In this document: in pieces, positions 39,851-49,481 of the stretch | Numbering within the stretch: position 1 is the stretch's first letter | Layout: the number at the start of each line of letters is the position of its first letter | Notes under the pieces: generated by a model | Seen by the model: the letters and a program-made list of their open reading frames with translations, nothing else | Database searches by the model: none | What the model was told of the DNA's origin: nothing | Translations under genes and position numbers: made by a program | Assembly (NCBI GenBank): GCA_949987565.1 | Contig: OX465103.1 | Coordinates: forward strand, 4,521,548 to 4,585,547 | Reading direction: 5' to 3' | Origin: Luidia sarsii | Taxonomy: Eukaryota; Echinodermata; Asteroidea; Paxillosida; Luidiidae | DNA: 64,000 bases

Positions 39851-40217
39851 CAAGAACCCGAAAAACGTCGAGGCTGGTCGGAAAGGCGCGGCAGCCCGAA
39901 AAGCGAAACACGAAGCACTACGCGAAGCGCTTCGGAAGGCCAAAGAGGATCTCCGACCCGCGCGGGCCGCGGCTGAGCCCACCGAGCAGAGCGCCGCTGG
40001 AGCGGCGGCTGAGTCCACCGAGCAGAGCGCCGCTGAGCCCACCGAGCAGAGCGCCGCTGGAGCGGCGGCTGCGTGGCAACCGTACGCGGTCCTCGCGGTA
40101 GTCGCCGCTGTAGCTGTTGGCGCAGCGCTGCATGCACGCCCCGCCTCGACGGTCGTCCCGACGGCGCGACCCACGCCCGCGGTATTAGAGAAACGAAACC
40201 CCTTCCTTATGCAGTAA
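39834..40217 (+). CDS. Small basic Polinton protein with membrane span (127 aa)
   Basis: Starts MATQRSKNPKNVEAGRKGAA, a lysine/arginine-rich helix likely to bind nucleic acid. Ala/Glu-rich tandem repeats follow (EPTEQSAAGAAA type), then a hydrophobic span (YAVLAVVAAVAVGAAL) and a proline-rich tail. A longer frame from 39741 is open, but the internal Met gives a short overlap and removes atypical residues. A role in tethering DNA to the virion membrane is only a guess. Confidence 0.5.
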   Translation: MATQRSKNPKNVEAGRKGAAARKAKHEALREALRKAKEDLRPARAAAEPTEQSAAGAAAESTEQSAAEPTEQSAAGAAAAWQPYAVLAVVAAVAVGAALHARPASTVVPTARPTPAVLEKRNPFLMQ

Positions 40218-40219
40218 CA

Positions 40220-40459
40220 ATGTCTACTCCCAGTACAGACGGTAAGCAGCTCGCCAATTTGGCGTACCACTCCGCCGTGGTGGGCGGCCTTGCAATCGGG
40301 TACGCCACCCTGAGCAAAAAAATCCTGAAGGGGGCTCGCCCGAAATTGGACTTCGAGCTGTATGATGCGGGCATGGTCATTCTGGACGTGGGCCTGGCCA
40401 TGGCCACTCAAGATATGCTCGTGAAGCAGGGGATACTCCCCGCAGACATATTGAAGTAA
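40220..40459 (+). CDS. Small Polinton membrane-associated protein (79 aa)
   Basis: Begins MSTPSTDGKQLAN two bases after the preceding stop. It has two weakly hydrophobic stretches (AVVGGLAIGYATL and AGMVILDVGLAMATQD) and a C-terminus LVKQGILPADILK that I associate with other Polintons. Function unknown. The tight spacing implies co-transcription. Confidence 0.55.
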   Translation: MSTPSTDGKQLANLAYHSAVVGGLAIGYATLSKKILKGARPKLDFELYDAGMVILDVGLAMATQDMLVKQGILPADILK

Positions 40460-40504
40460 CAAGCCTCCCCTGTATACTGACGTGCGCGCTAACGCGGCAA
40501 CAAG

Positions 40505-40930
40505 ATGGCCTCTATAGTGATGCTCGTGGGTGGAGCTCTCGTGAACGCACTCGCGTTCTCGGGGTCGAACTTTCTCTTCTCGGCGTTGCGCGCTCCAGGT
40601 GCCGACGAGGAACGCGAACGACATGACAAGGCTGTGGAGCAGCTCCAAGCCGCGCAAGCCGGATGGTCGCGCAAGCGGACCGAGCGCCTGGACTGGATCA
40701 ATGAAGAACTGCGCCGCCGGGGGCACGCCGTGCGCACCTTCCGCGATGTTAATGAAGCCGCCCGCCAGTACAATCTCGCCACCGGCGGCGATTCGCCCGT
40801 TGAATTAGAACCAGAACCCAAGCTCTCAGATTTCTACGTATCATCGCCCGAGCAACGAGATCGCGAAGTCGCCTTTGTGATCATGGGGCTGGGAGCCACT
40901 TCGTTCGTAGCCTATATGCTCACCAAGTGA
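40505..40930 (+). CDS. Polinton conserved protein with terminal membrane spans (141 aa)
   Basis: Hydrophobic N-terminus (VMLVGGALVNALAFSGSNFL), a central charged helical region (ERERHDKAVEQLQAAQAGW and KRTERLDWINEELRRRG) and a hydrophobic C-terminus (VAFVIMGLGATSFVAYMLTK). This pattern recurs in Polintons. The role is unknown, possibly a virion membrane or scaffold protein. Confidence 0.55.
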   Translation: MASIVMLVGGALVNALAFSGSNFLFSALRAPGADEERERHDKAVEQLQAAQAGWSRKRTERLDWINEELRRRGHAVRTFRDVNEAARQYNLATGGDSPVELEPEPKLSDFYVSSPEQRDREVAFVIMGLGATSFVAYMLTK

Positions 40931-40983
40931 CTGAATTAAAAAAAAAAACTTTTTCTGAGCCCATATATATATATATATACACA

Positions 40984-41382
40984 ATGTGCCTTTCCGAAGA
41001 GCTGTACTTCGCGATGGTAGAGGTGGGCATCTGCGCCCGCCGCCATAAAATTCCCGGCCCTCTGGCTCACACCATGATCGATATTGCGCAAAAGTCCCTT
41101 GTCCTCTGGCGGCGCGACGAAAAGGCTGCTATGCGTTTCGCGACAATGGTGCTGTCTGGCTCATCCAACCTGCGGGCGATGACTGGGCGGCTTCCAGAGC
41201 CTGTCTGCAACGCCTGTTGGAGACTGATTAGGTTGCTGGAATATCTCGCAAGCCATGACCACGTCACGCCAGTCCGCTCGTCTGGCGGTAAAGCAGACGG
41301 CAAAACTGTCCGACATCTACTACAGCCCCCGCGGCTACTGGAAGGGACTAGCGGCGATCAAACACCTCTCGGCTGCAGCTAA
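40984..41382 (+). CDS. Small hypothetical Polinton protein before integrase (132 aa)
   Basis: Starts at MCLSEELYFAMVEVGICARR after an (AT)n run that could serve as a TATA-like element. It is largely helical, with a CNAC pair. The last 42 codons overlap the integrase gene in another frame. The start at 40927 was rejected because it translates the (AT)n run. No family was recognised. Confidence 0.4.
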   Translation: MCLSEELYFAMVEVGICARRHKIPGPLAHTMIDIAQKSLVLWRRDEKAAMRFATMVLSGSSNLRAMTGRLPEPVCNACWRLIRLLEYLASHDHVTPVRSSGGKADGKTVRHLLQPPRLLEGTSGDQTPLGCS

Positions 41383-42310
41383 GATCTCTGAAGAGGCCGC
41401 CCGGGCCTGGTTGAAGAAGCAGGCCATCTGGCAGATCTATCTGCCCGCTCCGAGGCAGATACCGCGACCAAAATTTGATGTCGCCGTCCCCAACGAGGTT
41501 CACCAGGCTGACCTCCTCTTCCTTCCGCACGATAAGGTAGGACGGCGAACGTACAAGTACGCCTTAACCGTGGTCGATGTCGCGTCGCGTTACAAGGAGG
41601 CTGAGCCGCTGGCCACGAAAGAAGCTAAAGAAGTTGCCGATGCCTTGTCCCGCATATACAAGCGCGGGCCTCTCAAATGGCCGAGGCTTCTACAGGTCGA
41701 CCCGGGGCGCGAGTTTATGGGTGAGGTTTCCCGGTTGCTGGCTAAGCACAGAGTTTCTATCAGGCGCGGGCGTGTGGACATCCACCGGGACCAGGGAGTC
41801 GTGGAGCGCTTTAACCGGACCCTGGCTGAGCGGCTCTTCGGGCACCAATATGCGAAAGAGATGAAGCTTTCGGAGGGTCAAAGGTCAACTGAATGGGTGG
41901 TTCGGCTACCTGCAGTCGTGTCGGCCTTGAATAGGGAGGTGACCCGGTTGACTGGTAAAAAGCCGTCTGAGGCTATCAAGGCTAAAACAGTGACACAAAA
42001 GCCCTCCTCAACTGTTCCAGGCCGTCCTGTTGGTCTTCATGAGCAAAAGCTCCCTTCAGGTGTTGGTGTTCGCTATCTATACCAGCCTGGCGAGCTGGAG
42101 GGCGGCCGACGCCGCGCGACTGACCCTGTATGGTCTTTAACCATTCACCGGCTCGGACGCTCGGTGACCAAGCCCGGCGAGCCTGTGCTCTACTATTTGC
42201 AAGGCAATGACGACGTGTCGGGTGGGCCTCAACGGGGGTTCGTCCGCGAGGAACTTCTTGTGGTGCCACCCGATACGCAACTCCCACCTGATGGGGTCCT
42301 CAGGCGTTGA
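41255..42310 (+). CDS. Polinton integrase (retroviral-type DDE)
   Basis: 351 residues. The N-terminal part is a small helical domain (SDIYYSPRGYWKGLAAI...KISEEAARAWLKKQAIWQIY). The catalytic rve core has Asp86 in HQADLLFLP, Asp149 in LQVDPGREF and Glu184 in GVVERFNRTLAERLF, giving D-62-D-34-E spacing. The C-terminal domain (about 260-345) ends RGFVREELLVVPP. The enzyme would insert element DNA by joining the AG ends, making the 6-bp duplication. All three catalytic residues are present. It ends 11 bp inside the convergent polymerase gene. Confidence 0.9.
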   Translation: MTTSRQSARLAVKQTAKLSDIYYSPRGYWKGLAAIKHLSAAAKISEEAARAWLKKQAIWQIYLPAPRQIPRPKFDVAVPNEVHQADLLFLPHDKVGRRTYKYALTVVDVASRYKEAEPLATKEAKEVADALSRIYKRGPLKWPRLLQVDPGREFMGEVSRLLAKHRVSIRRGRVDIHRDQGVVERFNRTLAERLFGHQYAKEMKLSEGQRSTEWVVRLPAVVSALNREVTRLTGKKPSEAIKAKTVTQKPSSTVPGRPVGLHEQKLPSGVGVRYLYQPGELEGGRRRATDPVWSLTIHRLGRSVTKPGEPVLYYLQGNDDVSGGPQRGFVREELLVVPPDTQLPPDGVLRR

Positions 42311-45300
42311 ACAGTTCATCAATGTACGCGCCCACTGGAAGGGCATCTTTGTGTCCATAGGCCAGCGTGTCCACCCCGTTTGCATCTATCCAGCGCTTGG
42401 AGTCAAAGGGTGAGAGCGATACCTTGTTCAGGTGCTGCCCATAGATGCGATGGCGCTCAGACCGCAGCACATCCATGCCGTGGCGAAAGGTCTTTTTGCT
42501 GAAGAGGGCCTCTTTATACTGCTCGTGGCGGATATGCTTCTTCACGATCGACTTTTTCACGCCCTTGGCCTTCTTTATGTTTTTGCCATCCGCCTCCAGG
42601 ATCGAGTACATTTTGGGGCGCAGCCCAACGTATTCGGCTATAGGGCGCCCGGCGCACTCGTCTTTCATCTTACCCAAGACCTTCTTGTTCGTGTCGCTGC
42701 GTAGAGGGTGCTCCTCGGGGTAGCCGGACGTGTCGTAGAGATGCGCATGCTCCGCCATGTCTCGGTACACGTCCTCGGTTTGGAGCTCGAGAAGAAGGCT
42801 ATCCGTGTCGGTGTAAAGGAGCTGGCAGCACTCTCCATACTGGCCCTTCATCTGGTTGTAGTAGAAGTCGTACATGAGGTGTTTGGAGAGGTCCAGGATA
42901 CTCATCCCAACGAACACCGGGCGATTGAGGACCAACCTGCTCTTGTGGACCTGGATAGCCGCAAGGTCGTCATCAAAGATGTTTGCCCGTGCGAAGGCTG
43001 GGCTGGCGATAAGGCGTCTGAGTCTGTCCTTTTCATTAGCCCTGACGAGTTTCACGTTGACCCGCTTGCGGAGGTTCTCCATGGTTTTGCCGAAGACGCT
43101 GTTATTCATCAGCTTGTAGAGATCCTTCTCGAAGTCGCTGGTTGCTTTTTTCCGGAGCTCAGTGTTCATCTTGATGTAGGGCTCCATCCAGGGGCTTTGA
43201 TTGAAGGACAGAGCCCTGTGAACATTTTTCAGGCGCATGCCCATAGACAGGTAGAGCTGCAGGTTGCGGTAGTGGAGCACGTAGCGTTCCTTATTGCGAA
43301 GGTTGGGGACCAGCTTCTCAACCTCAGTAGGCGCCACCCCGACACCAAGAAGGCTGTGCTGATACTCCGACATCCACTCTTTCTGGACCACCGTGCGCTC
43401 CGGAGCCAGCGGATATGCATTGTGTGCATCGTGCAGCTCTTCCGGGTACTCGAGATCCACCTCCAGGATGTAGCCACTGGGACTCTCTGCCGGGTGCAAC
43501 GCTATGCTTTTAGCGAGCCCATCGCAGTCCTCTACCCACCGAAAGCCACCTGTAGGCAGGGGCTGGCTCATCGCCCAGCCATATAGGTTGTTAGCGTCGA
43601 GGTAGAGGATGTGGCTACGTTCTTTGGAGGAGTCATATCCCTCGACCAGGGGGTTGTTCGCTTTCGCGTACCTCCTCGAGACCATAGAGATCCCGCCGCG
43701 CATCCCCTTCTCAATGAAGAGGTGCTGGTCGTAGTCCGTCAGCAGGTCTAGCTCTATTCTCGTTTTCTTGAGCAATGCGTCCCAGGAGAGACCGGGGCTC
43801 GTGTAGTAGTTGGCGGGATCTAGGCCGTATTGTTTCATGCAGGTCTTCCGGAAGGTCTCAAAGACGTCCGCCAGGAGTAGGACGTCGGTGCGACAATATA
43901 GACCGCTGTAGTCCCCCAGGCTGTGGCACCCGAAGGCCTCCCAGACCTTTCGGGCATGGGCATAGTCATCGTCGCTGATGTGCTCGTCGGTGAGCTTGCT
44001 GTAGAAAGCCTCTTTCGGGGGAAGTTTGGGCTCGGCGAAGCGATCCCAGGTGTCCATGTACTCATAGGGGTACACACCTTTGCGCGTCAAGAGCTGGCGC
44101 TTGTGCTGGTCCGGCTCGTAGTGGGCCGTGATCTGGAAGGCCTCAGGCTGGTTTGCCGCCACCAGCTTGTCAAGGGAAGCTAGCAGGAACTGCGCGCTGT
44201 CTATGAACCTCAGCTGGCCAAGGCTGAACGAGATGTATTTCTCTGTGTTGTTGGGGATGCAGCTTACCTGACCTTCGACCTTCGAGATAGCCTGCATCAG
44301 CAGGTGGGAGTCGTACCCCCTGAGGTTGTGGAACACCGCGGGGATGGTGGTGGTCTTTGGGCTTAGCCTTAGCTTAAGGTTGCAGGCGTTATGGGCTGCC
44401 CCTCGATATTTACCTGTAATGTGACAGTGGTCACGCACAGAGTCACCCTCGAGAGGTTTGTCACACACATGGCAGGTAGTCGCGTTGTTATAAGACTCCC
44501 AGTCCTCTCGAGTCATTCGCATAGCTTCGGGGCTGGCCAGCACCGCCTTTATCTTCCGCTCCTCTTCCTGAAGCGCTTTGAGGAAGTGCTCCGCCGCATT
44601 GGGCCCGCGGTATTCCACGGGTGATTGTGTCTGGCCGTCACAACGGACAACTATGTAACAGTAGCTACATGCCTCATGCTGTTGTGTCTTCCTGGTGTTG
44701 CTCTTCGTTGGGCTGAGCTCGGGGCCCTCGACTTTGATTGTGAGGGCCTCAAAGTCGGCGTAGATGATGAAAGGGGCTGGCAGCTGTTTTTGGTGGTTCT
44801 GAAAGGCTAACTTGTTCTTTCCTTCCTCCGGCATCTCCACTCTAATGGCGGTCTGCCCGTTACCGCGGCACTCTGGCTTGTGGGCCTCCAGCAGGTCTTC
44901 TCTGGTGTAGCCGTGAAGACAACGCTCACAGAAGTGCTTGCGCTCCTGGTGCTTGCTCTGGTCGTAGAGAAGACGGTTGAGGTTCTTGATCCAGGTGTAG
45001 TGGAATTTGCCGGCCTTTTCAATCAGCAGCAGGTTGATCCTTGGCATATCTTGTGGTTGCTTGCTGAGGCGGTGGACGGTGATGCCCTTGTCCCAGCCAA
45101 AGACGTTGATGGCTAGGTTGTTCTGGCGCTCGACCTTACCGATTTGAGATATGGGTGTGGGGGCATTGATGTCGGTGAAGTCTCGACCGTCTGCAGTGGG
45201 GTATTTACTTGGTCTCTGGGGGTCTTTCACAACTTGAAACAAGGCTGACCGAAGGGCCCATCGCAGGCAATGGTCGTCCTTGTTCTTCACATTCACCACT

Positions 45301-46061
45301 GCCTTCTTGTTTTTCACTGCCGCTGGTAGTGGGATGTATGAACCACCTCTCAGTGGCTGATATCTGGCAATGTCTAGCCAAAGGGTCTGTACCTGATCTA
45401 CCACCCATCCAGATCCCCTTTGGATCCACTTCTCAAGCAACTCGAGGATCCTTGGGAAGGCTTGGTGGAGAGCCTCTCCGATTTCAGTCTGCTGCAGAAC
45501 AGCCTCCTGCTTGTGACGCAGCACCGGGTCTGTATACTCCTCACTGCCATCGGGGTTGTCCTTCCGAAGCTGTACTTTGAGTGCAAGCTGAAATTTTACA
45601 CCATTCAGGGCTCTGACCTCTTCTACAACTTTCTTATGAATGAGGGGTTCAACTTTATCAAGGAAAGCCCTGGGGTCAGCACCCTGTGGATGCCCTTTAG
45701 GCACATCCATCTGCCAGCCCCTCAAGAATTTTCCGATTACCCAGGGGGTTCGTCTGAAGGTGAGTTCGTCCGTCTTTTCTTTATTCTCTGCAAACAAGTC
45801 CAGGATCTCATCCTGATAGTCCTTCGCAGACCTCAGGACCTTGTGGCGGGGGATGGGGTCAAATTCCTCCTCAATTGCCTTTCTCTTGGCGGCCTTCTTT
45901 TTGCGTGGTGCAGGGGAAGGCCGATATTTTCGAGGCTGTAGGGGCTTCAATAAGCGCCCTTTCACAGCTTTGGGAATGGACTCATCCAGAATGTTTCGGA
46001 CCACATCATGGAGAGTCGAATCGGGCATCTCTGCCAGTATCTGCTCTATGTATGCATCCAT
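42300..46061 (-). CDS. Polinton protein-primed DNA polymerase B
   Basis: 1253 residues. A basic N-terminus (41-62) precedes a conserved N-terminal module (LRGGSYIPLP, VVNVKNKDDHCLRWAL, 237-270). Next are a C2H2-like finger (C378, C381, H394, C398) and the 3'-5' exonuclease motifs: Exo I YADFEAL (434-440), Exo II HNLRGYDSHLL (578-588) and Exo III YCRTDV (722-727). Within the exonuclease lies an endonuclease-VII-like insert (CHVCDKPL, VRDHCHITGKYRGAAHNACN, 530-561). The polymerase palm follows: motif A YLDANNLYGWA (820-830), motif B KLMNNSVFGK (983-992), motif C YTDTDS (1083-1088) and a downstream KKAKGVKK. It would replicate the element by protein priming. No frameshifts were seen. The start at 46061 is the first Met in frame. 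Confidence 0.93.
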   Translation of the reverse strand: MDAYIEQILAEMPDSTLHDVVRNILDESIPKAVKGRLLKPLQPRKYRPSPAPRKKKAAKRKAIEEEFDPIPRHKVLRSAKDYQDEILDLFAENKEKTDELTFRRTPWVIGKFLRGWQMDVPKGHPQGADPRAFLDKVEPLIHKKVVEEVRALNGVKFQLALKVQLRKDNPDGSEEYTDPVLRHKQEAVLQQTEIGEALHQAFPRILELLEKWIQRGSGWVVDQVQTLWLDIARYQPLRGGSYIPLPAAVKNKKAVVNVKNKDDHCLRWALRSALFQVVKDPQRPSKYPTADGRDFTDINAPTPISQIGKVERQNNLAINVFGWDKGITVHRLSKQPQDMPRINLLLIEKAGKFHYTWIKNLNRLLYDQSKHQERKHFCERCLHGYTREDLLEAHKPECRGNGQTAIRVEMPEEGKNKLAFQNHQKQLPAPFIIYADFEALTIKVEGPELSPTKSNTRKTQQHEACSYCYIVVRCDGQTQSPVEYRGPNAAEHFLKALQEEERKIKAVLASPEAMRMTREDWESYNNATTCHVCDKPLEGDSVRDHCHITGKYRGAAHNACNLKLRLSPKTTTIPAVFHNLRGYDSHLLMQAISKVEGQVSCIPNNTEKYISFSLGQLRFIDSAQFLLASLDKLVAANQPEAFQITAHYEPDQHKRQLLTRKGVYPYEYMDTWDRFAEPKLPPKEAFYSKLTDEHISDDDYAHARKVWEAFGCHSLGDYSGLYCRTDVLLLADVFETFRKTCMKQYGLDPANYYTSPGLSWDALLKKTRIELDLLTDYDQHLFIEKGMRGGISMVSRRYAKANNPLVEGYDSSKERSHILYLDANNLYGWAMSQPLPTGGFRWVEDCDGLAKSIALHPAESPSGYILEVDLEYPEELHDAHNAYPLAPERTVVQKEWMSEYQHSLLGVGVAPTEVEKLVPNLRNKERYVLHYRNLQLYLSMGMRLKNVHRALSFNQSPWMEPYIKMNTELRKKATSDFEKDLYKLMNNSVFGKTMENLRKRVNVKLVRANEKDRLRRLIASPAFARANIFDDDLAAIQVHKSRLVLNRPVFVGMSILDLSKHLMYDFYYNQMKGQYGECCQLLYTDTDSLLLELQTEDVYRDMAEHAHLYDTSGYPEEHPLRSDTNKKVLGKMKDECAGRPIAEYVGLRPKMYSILEADGKNIKKAKGVKKSIVKKHIRHEQYKEALFSKKTFRHGMDVLRSERHRIYGQHLNKVSLSPFDSKRWIDANGVDTLAYGHKDALPVGAYIDELFNA

Positions 46062-46160
46062 TACAGTGTTGATATACCATATGCACCCATTACAGTGTTA
46101 ATACATCATATGCGAGTATTTGTTTAATAGGAAAATAGAGTGTTGTATAAAGCGCGCTGC

Positions 46161-46508
46161 TTAGCGTAATCCTATGAACGGGCATGCCCGTTGCTTCTGC
46201 GCCATCATGAGAAGCTCATACATAAGCGCTGAGTGAAGGCGCTTCGCCTGAGCCTCAGCCCGGTGAAGGGTCTTTTGTGTACGGTCAGCGCCGCAGGCCT
46301 TGGAACACAGCTGACTCTCTGCCTTCGTTCCCTTCCCACATTGTCGGCAGGGTTGTGGCTCTGATCCTGGCTTCCTGCGTAACTGGGCCCGGTGTACGCC
46401 GCACAAGTTATTGACACACTGTTTCCCGCAGCGCTCGGTGCGCCCAACGACCAGCCACTCACATCGATTGTACTCTATCATACTGTCGCTTATACCTAAG
46501 GCGAGCAT
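46161..46508 (-). CDS. Small cysteine-rich protein beside right TIR (115 aa)
   Basis: Contains CEWLVVGRTERCGKQC, CGVHRAQLRR, CRQCGKGTKAESQLCSKAC: ten cysteines in paired spacing that suggest two or three zinc-binding knuckles. The first codons lie in the terminal repeat. Its position upstream of the polymerase gene in the same direction suggests an early gene or regulator, but that is inference. Confidence 0.5.
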   Translation of the reverse strand: MLALGISDSMIEYNRCEWLVVGRTERCGKQCVNNLCGVHRAQLRRKPGSEPQPCRQCGKGTKAESQLCSKACGADRTQKTLHRAEAQAKRLHSALMYELLMMAQKQRACPFIGLR

Positions 46509-47085
46509 GTATCTAAATAGGGTATCGATCAGTGTATAGTGGTTACCCTTGGTCTGGGAGTCAGCAGAGCTGACGCCAGGGGGGTGGGGCGGGCCCTATA
46601 TATATATTATATATAATCAGAACTGGGGCTGGGAGGTCCTATGGGGCTCAGGGGGCTTGACGGAGGTGTCGGGCGGGGTGGTGGGGGGTGCTGGGGACCT
46701 TGGGGGCTCTCTGGGGGCTTCATCTGGCGGGGCTGGGGGAGGGGGGGCCGAGGTGCATGCAGAATTACTCCAATTTCTTATGTACGCGAAACGGTTTCGG
46801 CCTACATAAGGTTTTGCCAATTATGTATGTACGCGAAACGGCCTCAGCCTACATAAAGTTTTGCCAATTATTTATGTACGCGAAACGGTTTCGGCCTACA
46901 TAAGGTTTTGCCAATTATGTATGTACGCGAAACGGTTTCGGCCTACATAAGGTTTTGCCAATTGTTTATGTACGCGAAACGGCCTACATACGCAATAGGG
47001 CAATTTCTTATGTACGGCTGGGAGGTCCTATGGGGCTCGGGGGGCTTCCCACAAAAAGTGCGCCAGAACCCCCATTCCCTATACT
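46500..47085 (-). repeat. Polinton right terminal inverted repeat
   Basis: Mirror of the left repeat, including the tandem subterminal units (46785-46985). Short frames inside it mirror those in the left repeat and are not counted as genes. Confidence 0.95.
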
Positions 47086-47091
47086 ACTAGA

Positions 47092-48837
47092 CTAGCACCG
47101 CTCAAAATATGCGAGTGCATGTCTTGACACCATTTCTGTGGCCCACCCCACCCCACAGGCAACAAGGGGCGCCCAAGCAGGGAAAAACCAAGGCCGGGGC
47201 AGGCCAAGCCCCATGTAACAAACCGCCATACAATATCCCGACTCGGGAGATTGCCAACCCCCCCCCCCACATTATAACAAAGCCGAGACCAGACAATTTA
47301 GTCCGTTCATCCGTCCATCGTTCTCAACCATAATGAACACCTTCGAAAAAACTAAATAGGTTTACACTATTTTTGGATAAGTCTGCCCAGCTGCCAACTG
47401 GTCGGCAGAGCGGCAGAGTTATGAAGCGTATTACTAGTATACTGTATGAACGTCCGCTAATAACCCGGGTTTAAAAAGAAAGGAACAAAAGAAACACGAG
47501 ATAAACTGAATAAGCGAATTACTCTGGAAAACCCTATGGTTAATTCATCTATGAATATTAAACAGCACGTAACTATGAAAAATCGTGTTCCTGGTCAGCG
47601 TTATGAAGCGTATTACAAGATACACTGTATGAACGTGCGCTAATAATTAATTAAGTTCAGCAACGCACGACCACTCAACGCTGATATCTGTCTGCCCGAG
47701 TAGGCATGTCGATAAGCTGAATACGGGAAGGGCGAAAACCCCGCGAAAAAAACCCGTTGTTGGGAAAAAATCTGGCTCCATTAGTCAATGGCAACCAAGT
47801 ATATAACTCCGTAAGTCAGCATAGCCTGCAAATTTCGTGAATTCGCTATTGGTGGCAGAAGTGCGTGCTCGTGTATAAACAACAGCGTGTTGCTGCTGAT
47901 GTGCACGTGCTAGGGCTAGAATACAAGGCTAGAATGCCTATTCTAAACCGCACCCTTCACTGGCATTTACTAATGCCTTCCATATTCAAATTTCCATACT
48001 CAAAGTGGTGTTCCCACTTCTTGCCGTATAAACAACATTCACCTGCTATTATACTACTGTACATACACAAAGCCGAGAACAAGTTGCTGCAAATATCCCA
48101 TTCCTTAGTGCCGACAAGTGAAACGGTACCGTACAATGCTTGCAGAGAAGCTGTTATATTGAGAGCATGAACAATCATGTATGCATTGCCCAACTGGCAC
48201 AGATTCGTGGGGCAATTCTCCTTTAATATTGGCTTTTTGCCTGCAATTAGTTTTCGCTCCCCAAAATAAATAAAATGCAAACGTGGGAGAATGTCAGACC
48301 AAATTATGGCATAGACTCGGGCAGCATGTTACGTGTGGCATGTAGCCCCTCCTCTATTCTCTCCCTGATCTGCTTATCAGGAGCGAAAACAGATCATGAG
48401 TAATCTGTGCGGTACAGGGCGGCTGCGGAGTTGCCGCCACAGTGTTGGGACCATGGCTTCCAGTCATGCGCCTCGCAAGCCGCTCCACGACAGTGTCCTT
48501 CCCTTGCTCCATGGACCTTCGTGATGGGCTGCGTGACACGCTTCGACTGCCGAGTAGATAATACTGTCCCCTTTGATCCATGTTCACAAATCTCCTGAGG
48601 TGTACCCTGCCGATTTGATATTCGCCTTAGCAAGGAAGGGGCCCTTCCTGCCCTCCTAACCAAATTTAACGAGTCATAAAAAAAAACGGTAAGCGAACTG
48701 AGCAGTGTCTTATCAATACCGTCATTGACTGAAGCGGAGTCTGGGTAGAACAAATGATGGATTAGTACTAGTCTAAAGGAGCACAGCTCTGCTTTGGTAT
48801 ATACCAAGTCTATCAACTTGGAAGGGTGATATACAAA
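47092..48837. other. Intergenic DNA right of the Polinton
   Basis: A block containing 'agcgttatgaagcgtattac' occurs near 47417 and again near 47600 (a direct repeat of about 60 bp including 'actgtatgaacgt-cgctaataa'). Frames up to 107 codons exist on the minus strand (47957-48280) without a recognisable family. Confidence 0.4.
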
Positions 48838-48945
48838 ATGTTGCAACTGCTCACTGACCAAAATTACCAAATTGCAAATGTCAAGACTCAGCGGGCCCGA
48901 CGACTCGATCCCAGCGGGACCTTTCTCAAAGGCAAATTGGAAGGG
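48838..48945 (-). repeat. Dispersed PLE 3'-end repeat, hammerhead-like copy
   Basis: Has the left block (gttgcaactgctcactgacc, aaaattaccaaattgcaaat) and then gggcccgacgactcgatccc, agcgggacctttctcaaagg. Several CpG-type changes show it is an old copy. Confidence 0.6.
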
Positions 48946-49481
48946 TGGTAATTAAGCCGGCCATTCCTCCTATTTAAGGGGACCTCCTTTTATAGTTTCT
49001 CCATCAAGGGCCGCGTGTGTGCGTTGCCTTACGGACTACAGGTTTGATGCGTCCCGTCGGTTACACGGCCCGCTACACCCGAGACTGAGACAAAAGCCAT
49101 TTTTGTGAAGCCGTCGCATAACCTCTCTGCCGCTGCCTATGCAGGGTATTGCAGAGGAGAAAGCCTATTCTGGCGTTCGAGCGAGACAGCACACGCAAGG
49201 ACTTCCAAAACCGCAAGCCGGTCATAGCCGGCATTTCACAGGGCGTTAAAGGATATATTGCCTTTGTGTGCTTTTCATGCTGCGCTGCCTTTCATGCTGC
49301 GCTAGTGATGAACAATATCGTTTCACCCGACTACCAGGTTTCCCGCAACCCAAAAGTAATAGTACGGGAGGTATTTTCACGGGGTGGCCGGCGTGAGTTG
49401 GCATGACAGGGAGACCAGCTGACGAAGCGTTGACCACTGGAGCACTGGCGCTCGGAAGGGTGGAGACTGCCGTTGGGGACC
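48946..49481. other. Intergenic DNA, nothing recognised
   Basis: Moderately GC-rich. An 85-codon frame (49149-49406) shows no domain. Confidence 0.4.

Larger units (their letters stand above)
31826..47085. mobile_element. Polinton/Maverick, apparently complete (15.26 kb)
   Basis: A self-synthesising DNA transposon of virus-like type. Both ends start with AGTATAGGGAATGGGGG and form inverted repeats of about 590 bp. Flanking hexamers are actagt (31820-31825) and actaga (47086-47091), a 6-bp target duplication with one mismatch. Genes include protein-primed DNA polymerase B, DDE integrase, A32-like ATPase and major capsid protein, plus conserved small Polinton proteins. The main frames are unbroken, which implies a recent insertion. 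Genes are packed tightly, often overlapping, on both strands. No adenain-type cysteine protease was seen. Interior GC is higher than in the flanks. Confidence 0.9.

Noticed and set aside
42708..43586. 292-codon plus-strand frame inside the polymerase gene
   Set aside because: Antisense shadow of the well-supported polymerase frame.
31826..47085. Possible viral contamination or a free virus genome
   Set aside because: Terminal inverted repeats, a flanking target duplication and host repeats on both sides show an integrated Polinton.
48355..48400. ctgatctgcttatcagg followed by agcgaaaac looked like a hammerhead core
   Set aside because: The core word is not CTGATGA and stems I and II do not close.
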